NCBI RefSeq assembly: GCF_963678635.1
Contig: NC_087063.1
Location: 26,033,649 to 26,097,648 of the forward strand
Source of the DNA: Symsagittifera roscoffensis
Taxonomy: Eukaryota; Xenacoelomorpha; Acoela; Convolutidae
DNA length: 64,000 bases
Direction of reading: 5' to 3'
The position numbers and the translations under genes were made by a program. Below are positions 34,892 to 46,400 of this stretch, in pieces (position 1 is the first letter of the stretch; every line of letters begins with the position of its first letter). The notes below the pieces were generated by a model. The model made no database searches. It was given only the letters and a program-made list of their open reading frames with translations, and was not told the origin of the DNA.

Positions 34892-36266
34892 AATTTTCGA
34901 GGCTTATTTATACTTTTTCTTATTGTATTTTACAAAGCTGCCTTTTGTCGTGTTCTAGCTAGAGTTTGCGAAGCGAAGCTTGGTCTTTTATAGCTATAAT
35001 ATAGCTATAATATTTAAGCAATTTTTTTGTCACGACTTGAAAATGGGGAGGATCTTTGTATGGGGTGTTTGTTTTTTTTGTCACGACTGTTGAAAATGTG
35101 GAGAATCTTTGTATTTGTATTCAGTTTTTTCCTTTTTTTGTTTCCCCACGTAAAATCAGGTACCGCAAATAATCATCGGAATGGGTCGAGTGAACATCAT
35201 ATTAAAGCCTTTTCAGTTGTGATTCGAACGACGTTAAAAACATTTCAAAAAAGAAACCCAGTTTCGAGAAAAATTGGTTTGAAATTTAAGCTACGCGTTT
35301 GAAATCGGCAAATTGAAGAAAAAAAAACATTATAATTGTAGTCAAAATGTAGCCAATACAATATCTGCTGAGCAACTGGCTGTCTTGTTGTTTATTTTCA
35401 GATAACAATAGATACTTTCCAATAACAAAAGTGCAAAATTGTGGTTGATGTTCATGTTCGAAATTTGATATTCAGCCTACGATTTTCCAAAAGATTAAAA
35501 CGTTTTCTCTGTTCTAGTTGGTTTTATATAAAGTTAAGAAGTTGAGTTCATTGAACTTTTTCTATCCTACTGTTGGTTATGTTTTTCTCTAGAATAATGT
35601 GTTATGTATTTTGATCAAGCTGATTTTTGGTGTTTTTTGTTATGGAAGTGTACAGAAATATCAACTTAGTTTCATAGTTAGTTTCATAATGTCGATTCAA
35701 GTTTCATAATATCGATTCTTGCTTGGAGTTGTTTTTGCTATTTGGAAACGATTTGGTCGCTAGTCATAATTGCTTATGTTTCGTATCGTAGAATTTTTTT
35801 CAACTCAATTTGTGTTCTTAATTTACCGTTAGAGTTTACTGTGTTTAGAATTTTACTGTTTTCTGATGATGTTTTTAAATTAATGATTTTTTGCGATGTC
35901 TGATATTTGTAGTTTCATTTTCCATCTTCACTGTGTATAAGCTATTCGTCAATTAACTGTTCCGGAAAATATTTTGTTGCTTTCTTTTGCAGCTTCATAG
36001 AAACTTGTTTTTGCTCTTGAAATTGTTAAATTGTAGTAGTCTGCTATAGAGTGGCAGTTTGTGATGTTTTTTTTGCAAGGAATGCGAAGGCCAGCTTGTC
36101 TATGTTTAAGATTGCTTCACTTTTTGAAACTTATTTGATTACAAAAGCGGTTGCGTTGCAAACACACGTCCACTCTTTTCAGCTACAATTTTCGTGTTCA
36201 TTTTTGGTATTTTCTTGCGCTTAATAGTTGTTTTTTCTGTTTCATCTCTTCTCGATTTTCAAAGCT
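34892..36266. other. Intergenic region left of the FBXL4-type exon
   Basis: Contains repeat D copy 1 (35080-35310) and the end of repeat A (35545-35600). Upstream exons of the FBXL4-type gene are expected somewhere to the left, but I could not find them here. Confidence 0.35.
35080..35310 (+). repeat. Dispersed repeat D, copy 1
   Basis: Shares GGAGAATCTTTGTATT-like start, TTTGTTTCC.CGTA, CAAATAATCATCGGA, ATATTAAAGCC.TTTCAG and GGTTTGAAAT with 47395-47620; the second half also matches 58740-58850. Confidence 0.55.
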
Positions 36267-36416
36267 ATGCTTATGTCAACAGATCAATTTTCCAAAAAAC
36301 GATGGTTTTCGAAACAATATCAATGTCTTCCGATACATGATGAATGTTTATGGATGAGTTGGAATGAAAGCATTATGAAAAGTTTGATGAAACTACAATC
36401 TTTGAGGGCTAAATAA
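36267..36416 (+). CDS. Possible 49-residue small protein or terminal exon
   Basis: An in-frame ATG begins a short frame with a balanced, protein-like composition (Trp, Lys, Ser, Met; SKKRWFSKQYQ followed by WMSWNES), unlike the T-rich junk frames around it. It ends at TAA 36414-36416, 85 bases ahead of the FBXL4-type exon. It could be the last exon of an unidentified gene, or chance. I recognise no family. Confidence 0.3.
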   Translation: MLMSTDQFSKKRWFSKQYQCLPIHDECLWMSWNESIMKSLMKLQSLRAK

Positions 36417-36501
36417 CTCTTCGTCATACTGCCTTCAGTGGCGATATTTATTACTTAGGGCATGTAATGTGAGAGTAAAAAAGAAACTAATTTGTTTTTA
36501 G

Positions 36502-38045
36502 GTAGTCTAGTTTCAATATCAGGATGCTTGATAATGGACCCAAACGAAAAACTCCACGGCGACTGGGTCGAAATCTGGAACAGGGATACTGGAGAAAGTA
36601 TTCTCGAGTTCAGTGACGGAGGAGTGAATATCAAATCGGAATCTGTTATGAGGCGATGTATTATTAAAAGTGAAACAACCCGATATTCAAATCACGCAAA
36701 CTGTTTGTGTCTCCAGTTCAATTCTGAGGGTGCTTCGTATTACCCTGAAATAGACTGTGTTACTGTTTTGGGAGATGATTTGAACTCGGATCTGTTGAAT
36801 CCGTTCGCGACAGAATCATCGGTAGATTTTCTAGCATCTTCAGTTCAAAAGTTAGATATCAGGATTGAAGACAAAGAAAAAGGTCATGGTGACATTGCTT
36901 TAAAAGGTTATGGTTTTTTGAGCTTACCCGATGAAATCGTTTTGAAAATTTTTGGTTATATTTCAATTACGGATATGGCCAGAATCTCAAGGACTTGCAG
37001 TAGATTATACCCAATAGCAAATGACTATAGCCTCTACAAGCGTTTGGACTTGAGGTCTTTGTTTTTGAGTCTTACGGACAATGTGCTGATGTGTTTCACG
37101 CGGAAATGCAGAATTCATAACTGGAATATCAAGTCTATATCTGTCGAATGGGGCTTCAGAGTTTCAGCTACCTCTATCGAATCTTTGGTGCTCAGTTGCT
37201 CTAATTTGAGGTGTTTAAATTTGGCTAACGTAAACATAGCAACCCTCTCAAACCTAAATTTCACTAAAATAGCAAATTTCTGCCCCAATTTAGAAAGTAT
37301 CATCTTACGATTGAATCATCAAAAGTTTCGTCAAGCTGCCAAAAAGTTGGAAAGCTTCAGAGATCTGCGATTGTTTTCACTCGAAAGCGCTGACATTGAA
37401 GAGTCTCAGTTCAAATTCTTTCGAGACTGGATTTGCACGAATAAGTTTCTTACTTTTCTATCTTTGGATTCTTTGACACCTACACTTATGAGCGACCAGA
37501 CTAACCTTCTCCTAGACCTTCTGGTTCAGAACTGTCCCAATTTGCAGGGTCTCAACATCTGTCGAGCGGCTGTGAATGATCAAAGTTTTATTCACATGTC
37601 TGCGATGCCTAGTTTGAAAGCCTTAGACGTTGGATGGTCTTATAGACAAGAAACGGGTTCATTAGAGTACAATAGTGCTTTGTGTCAGATGCTGAACAGC
37701 AAAAGAAGCCACTTTACTTCTCTAATTTTCACTGCATGTCGGGGATTTAATGTCGACGCCTTGGCTTGTATCGCCAAAACGCAGTCGATCCTGAAATGTC
37801 TGGACATTCTAGGAGTGGTATCTTTAGCTCAAGGATACAGGTCGTTAGAACTGGTGTTCAAGAGTTGCAAACAATTGCAGTATGTTGATTTGTCGTATGT
37901 TAAGGGCATCTCGGATCGCGAAGTGGCCGTTTTGGTTGCTCTGTACCCGAGTGTCGATATCAAAAGGGCGCATACCTCTAAGGCAGACGAGGAATTTTAT
38001 CAGAATCTGCTGGTAAATCCAAGATATGGATTGAATGACAGTTAA
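36502..38045 (+). CDS. FBXL4: FBXL4-type F-box/LRR protein, 3' coding exon
   Basis: F-box proteins link substrates to SCF ubiquitin ligases; FBXL4 acts at mitochondria, where it restrains mitophagy. The frame starts after a splice acceptor (TTTGTTTTTAG) in phase 1. Its first part (GCLIMDPNEKLHGDWVEIW, then the YYPEID segment) matches the end of the FBXL4-specific N-terminal domain, followed by an F-box (LSLPDEIVLKIFGY, from about 36919) and leucine-rich repeats to the end, where LDILG and the final repeat match FBXL4 closely. The match begins before the first ATG (36534), so earlier exons must code for about 100-150 more residues; they were not found. If none exist, translation would start at 36534 and give 503 residues. 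Intact, with no frameshift. Confidence 0.85.
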
Positions 38046-38052
38046 TTTACCT

Positions 38053-38081
38053 CATCTCTCTAACTATATATCTATCTATCA

Positions 38082-38125
<44 letters not shown>

Positions 38126-38163
38126 GTCTGTCTATCTATCTATCTATCTATCAATCTATCTAT
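38053..38163 (+). repeat. Microsatellite (CTAT)n
   Basis: About 27 tetranucleotide units, with a few variant CTGT and CAAT units, starting eight bases after the FBXL4-type stop codon, so it lies in the 3' UTR or just beyond. Confidence 0.95.
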
Positions 38164-38264
38164 TGTTTAATCACGTCATGTATGTTTAAGAAGTCCTTGA
38201 GCTTTTTTAACGCTGAAGTTTTTCCAGTGATTAAGCTTTTTCAACGTTTAACTTTTGCCTGTTT

Positions 38265-38420
38265 AACGGAAATGCGCGCGTAAAAGCTATATCGTATGTT
38301 GCATTGCGTAAGTTTTTTTGATTTTATAGTGTATAATGTCATTAGGCCAATTGTATGGGTGTAGTTATGATGTCAGAATGAGGCGAAGTGCAGTGTCGTG
38401 TAGTGTATATATGGGATTCT
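38265..38420 (+). repeat. Dispersed repeat C, copy 1
   Basis: Aligns with 55410-55590: both carry a TGTTGCA.TGC.TAAG start, a T run, GTAGTTATGATG or GTAATTATGATG, GCAGTGT.GTGTAGTGTA, and TTC.TCCATCCAT. In both places satellite-monomer sequence follows. A partial start copy is at 47764. Confidence 0.6.
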
Positions 38421-38454
38421 TCCATCCATTTCAAAAAATTTGGATTTCAAAAAA

Positions 38455-38645
38455 AACTAAACGAACTTGAAATTATCAAAACAATGATGGGGCATTGTCA
38501 GGGTACATTCGGTTGCACTGTCAGAGTACAAATCTGGCCTCTTAAACTCATCGGCTCAAATCTTTTTGGTTTTCGAGGTATGGCGTTTTTATGGTCTTAT
38601 CTTTTTTTCAGAAAAAGTTTAGACCGGAAAAAAACTAGTAGCCTT
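38455..38645 (+). repeat. Isolated monomer of the 48-55 kb satellite
   Basis: Contains ACTTGAAATTATCAA, GGGGCATTGTCAGGGTAC, GGCTCAAATCTTTTTGGTTT followed by TCGAGGTATGGCGTTTTTAT, the same word order as the satellite monomer about 10 kb away. It is well diverged from the central array and resembles its edge units. Confidence 0.65.
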
Positions 38646-38716
38646 TGATGGAGTGATTAAAATCACGTCATCCAGTGTGAATATGTCATCAAATTTATTA
38701 ATCACATATTAATTAA

Positions 38717-38845
38717 ACAAGCAAAGCTTGTGTGATATTACGAATTCACTTTTTTCCAACCTAAGTCGCAAATATTATTACACAAGCAAAGCTTGTGTGA
38801 TTTTACGTCTTCACTTTTTTTCCAACCTAAGTCGCAAATATTAGT
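38717..38845 (+). repeat. Two tandem copies of a ~63-bp unit
   Basis: Each unit has AAGCAAAGCTTGTGTGAT, TTACG, TTCAC, a T run, and CCAACCTAAGTCGCAAATAT. The first word is palindromic around AAGCTT. Part of the unit recurs at 33430. Confidence 0.85.
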
Positions 38846-38984
38846 GCTCTTTTTGAAACTGTTCTTTTATTGCAGTGTATGCATAAGATCAATAACCAGC
38901 GATTAAGTACAGCAAATGCTAAGAATATTAACACCCACTAAAGTATTACAAATAGCACTTTAGCTTCAAGGTGTTATGAATCTG

Positions 38985-39055
38985 TAGCGTAGAGGTAGGG
39001 AAGGAGACCAGCAGCATAAAAAAAGGGTTCGAACCTTGGCAGGGTCGGATGCTTT
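38985..39055 (+). repeat. tRNA-like sequence with intact A and B boxes
   Basis: TAGCGTAGAGG fits the A box and GGTTCGAACC the B box at normal spacing, but the anticodon arm is replaced by an A run and no cloverleaf closes. Most likely the head of a tRNA-derived SINE. Confidence 0.5.
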
Positions 39056-41660
39056 TAATGAACTTTTCGTATACTATTTAAAAATTCTCCGCTCTATAAA
39101 TTGAGGCATGTTAGTTGGTAAATTTCTTTTCAAATTGACTGGTACTGCTAATGCGTCTTAATTGGCTTGCGTCACTTAGCAATTATGTAGACTCATAATT
39201 AGCGTGAGTCACTTAAGAATTTTTGTAGACTCGAAGTTTTACTCATTCAGTTTTTCCCAGTAGCGTCGTCGGTCATATTTTTGCTTGTGTATGCAAAGTG
39301 CAACTTCGACGGTCAAAATTCTCAACGCAATGGCGGAGTGATGTCAGTTGTAGTAGTTTGCGCACCAGTAACGCTAGGGGTAGGTAGGGCGCGGAAAAGA
39401 GCTGGAGCAAATGTTCTAGGTTGTTGTAGAACGTTTCAAAAGGGTCATAAGTTGTTCTAAGTTGTTCCAGAACTTTCATACAGATACACATATACCTAAT
39501 CACTATTCACTCTCCCTCTCCAAATATCCAATTTCGATTGAGCACCATCAATTGACTAAATAATTTATAAAAGAATCATCGTTAAAAAATTCTGAAAATT
39601 TTTAACGATCTAATTTGTTTAGAACATTCTACAGAAACCTGAATTGAATCAGTGATCCATATCAACATCTTTACCTAATGTTTGTTCAAAATCTTTCTTA
39701 AAAAATTGTTTAATTTGAGATTATTGTCAATAATCTGAAATAATTGAAATAAAAAACGTGAACACCTACATACATTTTTTTGGATTTCAATTTTAATTAC
39801 TTTTTTCATAATTCAACATTTGTTGCGTAACTCATCTTAACTGAAACTTGTTTAAATGTTATCCAATAATTTAAAACAAATTTTAAGTTTCACTGTTCAG
39901 AAGAAAGTTAGGACACAATAAGCACAAAAATTGACTTGCATAGCAAGGCGATTGGCATCAATCAATTGCTTTCACAAAGGCTGAAAAGACAACAATTTAT
40001 CAATTGTTTTTGCTAGAAATAGATAATGCATCTAAAGCTCGATTTCTGAATTTGATTTCAAGTTTTAAGGTTTTGTCGAGATTCGATCATTTAGCACAAG
40101 GCGTTTACAGTAGCAGTACCTAATAAAATTATTATTTTGTTCATAAGTCTTAATTGGGTTGGCAACCAGGCGAATTCTTCTATTAACACCTTCATGTGGT
40201 TTTTTTGTCTGTAGCACTTGGTTTTTTTCATTGCTATTTTGAGCGTATCATCAATTTCATTGCAGTTTCCTAGAAACTGATCACAGAAAAACAAATATAT
40301 GCTTCCTTTGTACATTTTGTCCTACAACCCCCACACCAATGCGCGGAACGGGGGAAAAAGATAAAACGTGGCTTACTAATATTTGGCGTAAAATCAGGTG
40401 GAATGAAGGTGATCTTCTCTACATCCAGCTAAATAAAATTTTGCAACCAGTCAACATTAATCACACAAATTATTATGCTCAAGGACAAGAAAAATGCAAT
40501 TATTTAGTACATCCCTTGTCCAAGACTTACTCAATTTGGTTGTCCAAAGTTGGAGACAGTGAGAAGTCCAAAACAAATGAAAAAAGAGTATACATGTTAA
40601 CTCGCTGATCGCAAAGGTTATTTGCTCTATTAAAATCTGGCTTATTTAAAATTTTTTGAGTGGTTGTATAATCATAGATAATTGATGTTACAGTTTTTGA
40701 CATTTTCAAAATTATTTTGAAATTGGCTCTAAGGTTTGATTTTTTAAGGTCCTTTAAAACTTTCTATCTGATAAAATTTAACTTAGTAGTTTTACAGATA
40801 TGACCAGTTTGGTGAAAAATAACCTTAGTTGTTACTTCATAACTCATTAAATGAAAAGAAAACCCTGATGAAAGGGCGCTGTTTAATTTAGCGTTGCGTT
40901 AAATATCATTGTTTTTATAATATAATTTAGGAAGCTCTTTTAACGTTACACAATCTATGCAAAGCACCTATTCAAAGTCATGCGCTGGTACTAATCTGAA
41001 AGCTTTAGTTAATTTATTTGCTCAATGGCGTTCTCACTCAACTGGTCAGTTTTTTCATAGTAATATGATTGATTTCTCCCAAGTGTCTTTCAATTTGATA
41101 GTTTTAATCCTTAGTTAGTGTTCACAATGTTTATAGTGTAAACCAGATTCTCAAAAAATTTTTCTTTCTCAATCTTTTGCTGTTAAAGGAAACTATGAAA
41201 AATTGCAAACCTTTTGACTGTTTTGATTTCGGGAAGGGATCAAAATTAACCTTTCAGAAATAGGTTAAAATTCGTTATCAGATATTTAATATTTTAAATG
41301 TGTTGATTATCGGGAAAAGATAAACGACTCGTGATTGGAGAAAATCAAAACCAACGAATAAAAAATCAGATTTTTTATAGGTATTATTAATTTGGTGGGA
41401 TTTTGAGATCTTTGTCGACTTTTTGGTCGACCAAAATGATTTGCTACTTTTCCTAGCTTACTACTACGATCTTATTTTGTCAAAGAACCTGATTTTTGTT
41501 TGAAAGGATTGTTTTTAAGAGTAAAAGAACTAGGTGATTTCACTAAAATATGTCGTGATGATTTTTTTTATTTTTTAAAGTCTTTAAAATTTGTTCACTC
41601 TCAAATTAGTTTTTTTTTGCGGTTTATTTTATTATTTAATTTTTAAGTTTGCTTCGACTA
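39056..41660. other. Intergenic region between the FBXL4- and NME6-type genes
   Basis: AT-rich and without a supported gene. A short frame at 40339-40608 is the best looking but has no recognised motif, acceptor site or codon pattern to support it. Upstream exons of the NME6-type gene could lie here. Confidence 0.4.
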
Positions 41661-41664
41661 CTTT

Positions 41665-41835
41665 GATCAAAGGAAGGCAAACTCCATTATCGAATAGCAA
41701 AAGTGTAAATGTCACGAAAAACGTGAATGATGCCCAGTTTCAAAAAGCTTTAAAAATGGTTCCAGTCAGCTTTTTTGTTTCCTGAGTTCTTACCTTTTTC
41801 AAACTGTCTGTTTGCTACGTTGAGATTTTTTCAGA
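41665..41835 (+). repeat. Dispersed repeat A, internally deleted copy
   Basis: Has the GGCAAACTCCATTATCGAAT start (compare 14112), GTCACGAAAAACGTGAA, then jumps to the end words TTTCAAACTGTCTGTTTGCT. Its right end lies at the probable acceptor of the NME6-type exon, so the repeat supplies intron sequence. Confidence 0.55.
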
Positions 41836-41863
41836 GCAACTAACTTTGTATGAAATCCAGAGC

Positions 41864-42394
41864 ATGCTTGGAAAACAGTTCACCCTGGCAATTTTTAAAC
41901 CAGAGTTGGTTGAGAACAGCTCCAATTTTACAAAAGCTCTCTCGATCGTGCGAAGGAACGGTTTCATTTTCGCTGTTAGTCGGAAGTTTCAATTCACACG
42001 CAAAGAAGCGGAGATATTTTATTCGGTCCACGAGGGAAAGTACTTTCACGAACGACTAATGCAAAGTACGAGTAGGGGACCAGTTGTGTGCTCGACTCTT
42101 TTCCGAGAAGATGCGATCAGAAAATGGAGAGACCTGATTGGTCCGACTGATGTGGAAAAGGCACGAGTTGAACAACCGAACTGTCTAAGAGCTCAGTTTG
42201 GAATTACAGAAACGAAAAATTGTTTTCATGGAAGTGACTCAATGGAAAGCGCCGAAAGGGAAAGAAAGCTTATCTTCCCGAATTTCGACCCTGAAGTGTG
42301 GAGAATACATTTCGATCGACTGGAGAAAAATGATGGCGTTGGTTCAATAATGTTTGACGAGAGTGACTGTGTCCATAAATTACCGAACTTATGA
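41864..42394 (+). CDS. NME6: NME6-type nucleoside diphosphate kinase
   Basis: Transfers the gamma phosphate between nucleoside triphosphates and diphosphates through a phosphohistidine. In animals NME6 is a divergent, mostly mitochondrial member. The 176-residue frame has the start strand FTLAIFKPE with the active-site Lys, the GP..VEKAR segment, LRAQFG, and the catalytic NCFHGSDS with His, then the NME6-type FPNF region. Length fits NME6 (about 186 residues in human). The frame is open upstream to a probable splice acceptor at 41834, so a short 5' exon may exist. An out-of-frame ATG at 41850 precedes the chosen ATG, which supports an upstream start. A donor-like CTG|GTAAGT lies 13 bases after the stop. 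Confidence 0.88.
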   Translation: MLGKQFTLAIFKPELVENSSNFTKALSIVRRNGFIFAVSRKFQFTRKEAEIFYSVHEGKYFHERLMQSTSRGPVVCSTLFREDAIRKWRDLIGPTDVEKARVEQPNCLRAQFGITETKNCFHGSDSMESAERERKLIFPNFDPEVWRIHFDRLEKNDGVGSIMFDESDCVHKLPNL

Positions 42395-42737
42395 CAGCTT
42401 TAACTGGTAAGTGGTTTCATTTTCTTTTCATCACTCAATCAGAGCTAGATCAGCCTGTGTCACGAGCAGAGTGTTGTCCCGCTTAAAGCGAAAACTGTGC
42501 ATCGAAAGCGAGCGATGAAGTAGAACAAGCGAACGCGGAAACATCATTAGCAAAAGCGGATAAACAGGTCAAATGACCCGCAGTGGAGTAAAAGGTGAAT
42601 TGTTTTTTGTATGTCGATCAACGTAGTGAAGACTCATATTTTTCAAAGCGAAAAATGTAACATGATATTTTAGTTCTTTCTAATGCAACAAGTTTTCTTC
42701 ATGTTTTTACACAAAGGCAACTTTCATTGTTCTTACA

Positions 42738-42800
42738 TTGTGTCTTGTAATCGTGAACTAGATTTTTCCCGCAGTAAACTTGTCATACAAATGTTTATTG
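42738..42800 (+). repeat. Dispersed repeat B, copy 3
   Basis: TGTCTTGTAATCGTGAACTA followed by GATTTTTCCCG; about 50 bases left of a tRNA-like segment. Confidence 0.45.
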
Positions 42801-42844
42801 CTTTTCTTACTTCCTTTATTACTGAAGCTTAAGAAGTAGAACTT

Positions 42845-42916
42845 TGCACTTGGCCTAAAGGTAACGCAGTAGTCTCTGCGATCTAAGTTCAGAGGTTCGA
42901 GTCCCGGTCGGAACTT
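42845..42916 (+). repeat. tRNA-like SINE head
   Basis: GGCCTAAAGGTAACGC is an A box variant and GGTTCGAGTCCC a clean B box. CTCTG/CAGAG can pair, but the loop is too long for an anticodon arm. The segment is flanked on both sides by repeat B, and a related arrangement occurs at 63790. Confidence 0.55.
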
Positions 42917-42929
42917 GTTTTATTTTGTT

Positions 42930-43035
42930 TGCGATGAGCAAGCGTTATCAAATCGGAATGTAGACTTTTTTCGGGTTAACAATTTGTTTAACAAAATCAG
43001 TTGAATCACTTGCTCAATCAGTTAAGATGCTCAAT
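42930..43035 (+). repeat. Dispersed repeat B, copy 4
   Basis: GCGATGAGCAAGCGTTATCA then AATCGGAATGTAGAC, a T run, and GGGTTAACAATTTGTTTAAC. The last part recurs at 43618 as GGGTTAATAACTTGTTTAAC. Confidence 0.45.
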
Positions 43036-43144
43036 TTCATGACAATTCAATTTTAACTACTGGGTGGATACTAGTTACTACAGGGTACTTTCAGGGAGGA
43101 CTTGAAGCTTAAAATGTTCTTATACATTTTTTTTTCGGTTCAAT

Positions 43145-43480
43145 TGGTGTCTGCTTAAAGATGGTCAGCCTTGTTTCCGCTTGGTAAGTTTTGTTAGTTG
43201 CTGATTTGAGTTGAAAATGTCTTGCTTGGCTTGTTTGCCTAGAATTCCTGTTTGATAAAAGTAGGTTTAATGGAGATGTATGGGATTGGGTTAATTATTT
43301 ACTTCGTTTTGAGACGCTTTGCAAAGTTTTATCAGTTTTTGCAAAAAGTTTTTTTTTCTCAATAGTTTTTTTAAGCGATTTTCAAAAAATGAGTGTCCAT
43401 AGAAAGACTGCCGCCACACTTGTGTACCTGAATACTTCCCTGGTCTCTTTTTGTTTTGTCTACACCCTTCGAAAAAGTCT
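43145..43480 (+). repeat. Dispersed repeat F, copy 2
   Basis: Second copy of the sequence at 14440-14735, with the same block order and diverged by point changes and small indels. Confidence 0.6.
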
Positions 43481-46400
43481 TTTTTTTCGAAGGTCAACTA
43501 TATCGCATAGTTGATTGCTACTTGAAGAGGGCGGAGCGCCTAGTATCTTTTCGAATGCTAACATCATCAATTATAAATTTGTCCCTTATTTATCAAAATA
43601 GTTTTTCTACTACACTTTTGGGTTAATAACTTGTTTAACAAAATTACTTGAACCATTTGTGCTGCTGACTTGCGCATTTTTTTTTGAAACTTTTCATTTA
43701 ACTAGTAGTAGTTACTACTGATAAAAATTATATATCGAACTCAACCATTGCGTCTATAATTTTGAAATTTCGATTTTTACACTGATGATTTCGGTTTCAT
43801 GATTGTTAGCTCAGCTCTGTTGGTTTTTTATATCACCTTGAATAGATACCAGTTAAGCTTTCGAGGTTCCTATTCCGATAAATTTTATGTTATATCGGCT
43901 TTATCGCCTCATATCTTGTCCATTGAAGAGCGAGAATTGATTTTTTTCCGTGTGATTGTTTCGGGGGTGGGGGAATAAGTACTTCGAGTTTGATGTAGGA
44001 TATACGGGCGCATATACACGCAATGTTCGATTTTTTACCGCAAGGCTGCTATATGCCACTGAATGTAGTGAACACACCTGTATAGTTCATGCTGATTGTT
44101 TTTAAAAGTCTTTTGGATTGATCATGCTCAAATATGATTTTTGACGGTTTGACTTTCGATTTCTTTGAAGTTTAAATTCACATCCATTTAACTTAAAACA
44201 GTGAATTATTCTCTCCAATTACTAAGTGAAATTGGCGTGAACGACGTCTAATTCCGAAAGAGGATTTTTTTAAGTTATCCCATAGGAATAAAAAATCCAT
44301 CTTTTGAGCCAATTTTCTACCATTGAGGTAGTTTTATCAAGAAAGTGTCAACCATAAACGATGTGTTAATCTGTTTGTTCATTGACACTTTTCCTACGTT
44401 CTGTTGACTATGTTTTTCTCATGTTGAGTTTTCTGGTAACTACAAATATTATACTCCATCTTCAATTCTTGTGATCACGTAGCTGAATAAAACAGTTTAT
44501 GCGCTTTGATCTGGTCGCGTCTTTACCTAATGATATTACCTGGAGCTTGATATTGCTTGTTTTGTGACTTTTATCTTTTCTTCTACTTCAAAAAACAGGG
44601 CTTCGCTTTCGAGCAGTCTTGTTTCAATGTTCGCCTTTGTCTGAAGTAAAATACCAAATACATACCACTCATTTAAGAAATTAAACTTGTCAATGCCTAT
44701 CGGTTTTAAGTTCTACGATAATTTTTAATTTCCCAGTTTTAGCGCGCTGTTTAAAACTTAATAAAGAAGCTGACTTTTTTTGTTTGGCAATCAGGTTTTA
44801 ATTAAACTGCATTGTGTTTTCTGTATTTGGTTCAAAAAAATAAGCAGTTGATTTCTCGTATGTTTTTTTCACTGCTCTTTGTCCTTTACATATTGATTCT
44901 ATTTCTTTGTCGTAAAAGTTCCAACGTTAAAGCTGCGCTCCGCCTTTGTGGTAATTTGGATAGTTTTCCTCGAATATGACAAAGAAAAGGAAAAATAGCA
45001 GCGAATGCTTTCGGATTAGGTGACGTAAATGCGCAAGAAATCCCTCCTATATTCGATTTAATGACTTTTGATGGGCGGAAGTTAGAGTGTATGTTTAATG
45101 AATCGTATTCTTATGTCATGTTCGCTCAAATAAAAAATGAAATAGATTTAGATCTTTCTTTGATAGGAATTTGATTTCTTTCGTCATCATATTCCGTTCA
45201 ATTTTTTGTTCAAATTCATTCCCTGATGGCGAAAGATTAAAAGTCGCAAAACCCTTCATCATATTATTCCGCCCTTAAAAAAGAAATTTTATTCGCTTTT
45301 TTCGGAAAAAAACGCTTGTGAATTAAGGAAGGTATTTCATTTTTAGTTTACAATGCACTCAGATTTTTTCCTATCTTTTTTCGATCGCTTTCATTTGTAT
45401 TGAGAATTGTTCATCGGGCAGAAAAAAATCAGTAAAATTTGGTATTTTGTTGAACATTTAATTGTTTGAAACCTTATTTGAAATAGAACATTCGAATCGT
45501 GAGATTATCGGAGTCAAATTTTCTTGAAACAATTAAGGAAATGTTTTGAATATATGCAATTCTTATTGTTTCCTGTGAACCTGTCCTCCAGCACGAATGC
45601 CTCTGTCTTCCATATGATTAACTGACCAAATTTTACTTCTCTGAAAAAGTTCAAGTACTAACATGCTTTAATTTTTTTCATTCCGTTCTACTCTTTTAAT
45701 TTGTGTGAATTCTGATTTGTTTTACCTAGTCACAGTACAAGTGGAAACAGTGTACTGACGTTGAGTCAACTGCAACTAAGACAACCGGAAATGGGTTAGT
45801 GCAACCAGCAAACCGCTCGAACAGTCGAATTTATATCTGTTGATAAGAATGCTTTGACACTTCATAGATGTAGTTTATGGCCTTTACATTTTTATGGACT
45901 TAGATTGAGGGCAATAATAATTAGTGAGTTTTTTTTTTAATTTGGCGGATTAAGCTCAATCCAAGTAAATCAAAAAATTATTTGATTCGGATCAATCGGT
46001 TTCGGATCATTGCCTTTTTTTGGGTGGGGAGGGGGCGGAAGTAACCACCGAGAAGCGATGACGCAGATCGCTAATGGCTGCATTGCATAGGACACCCCAC
46101 CAAACATCCCCTTGCAGTCGTGCAAACGGCATTAAATTAATTCCATCATGCCACTAAATTGCAACACTGATTGATTTTGCAAAGGCTTAAAATTTATACG
46201 GAAACACGTATTATTTCATTATGTCTCGAAATATGAAAGCAGTTGAAGCTGCAGAAAAAAATAACGTGCATTAGAAAATTCAAGAGCGAAAAAAGGTTAT
46301 TGCTTCTTTCGCTTGTTTTATCCTATTAGTTCCTTTTACTGTTAATTGTTGTTATAGAGCTAACTCAACTCCAGATTTTTCTTTATTGAATAAGTCGTTT

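Noticed and set aside
40339-40608. 89-residue plus-strand frame
   Set aside because: Composition is passable, but there is no motif, no clear start context and no partner exon.
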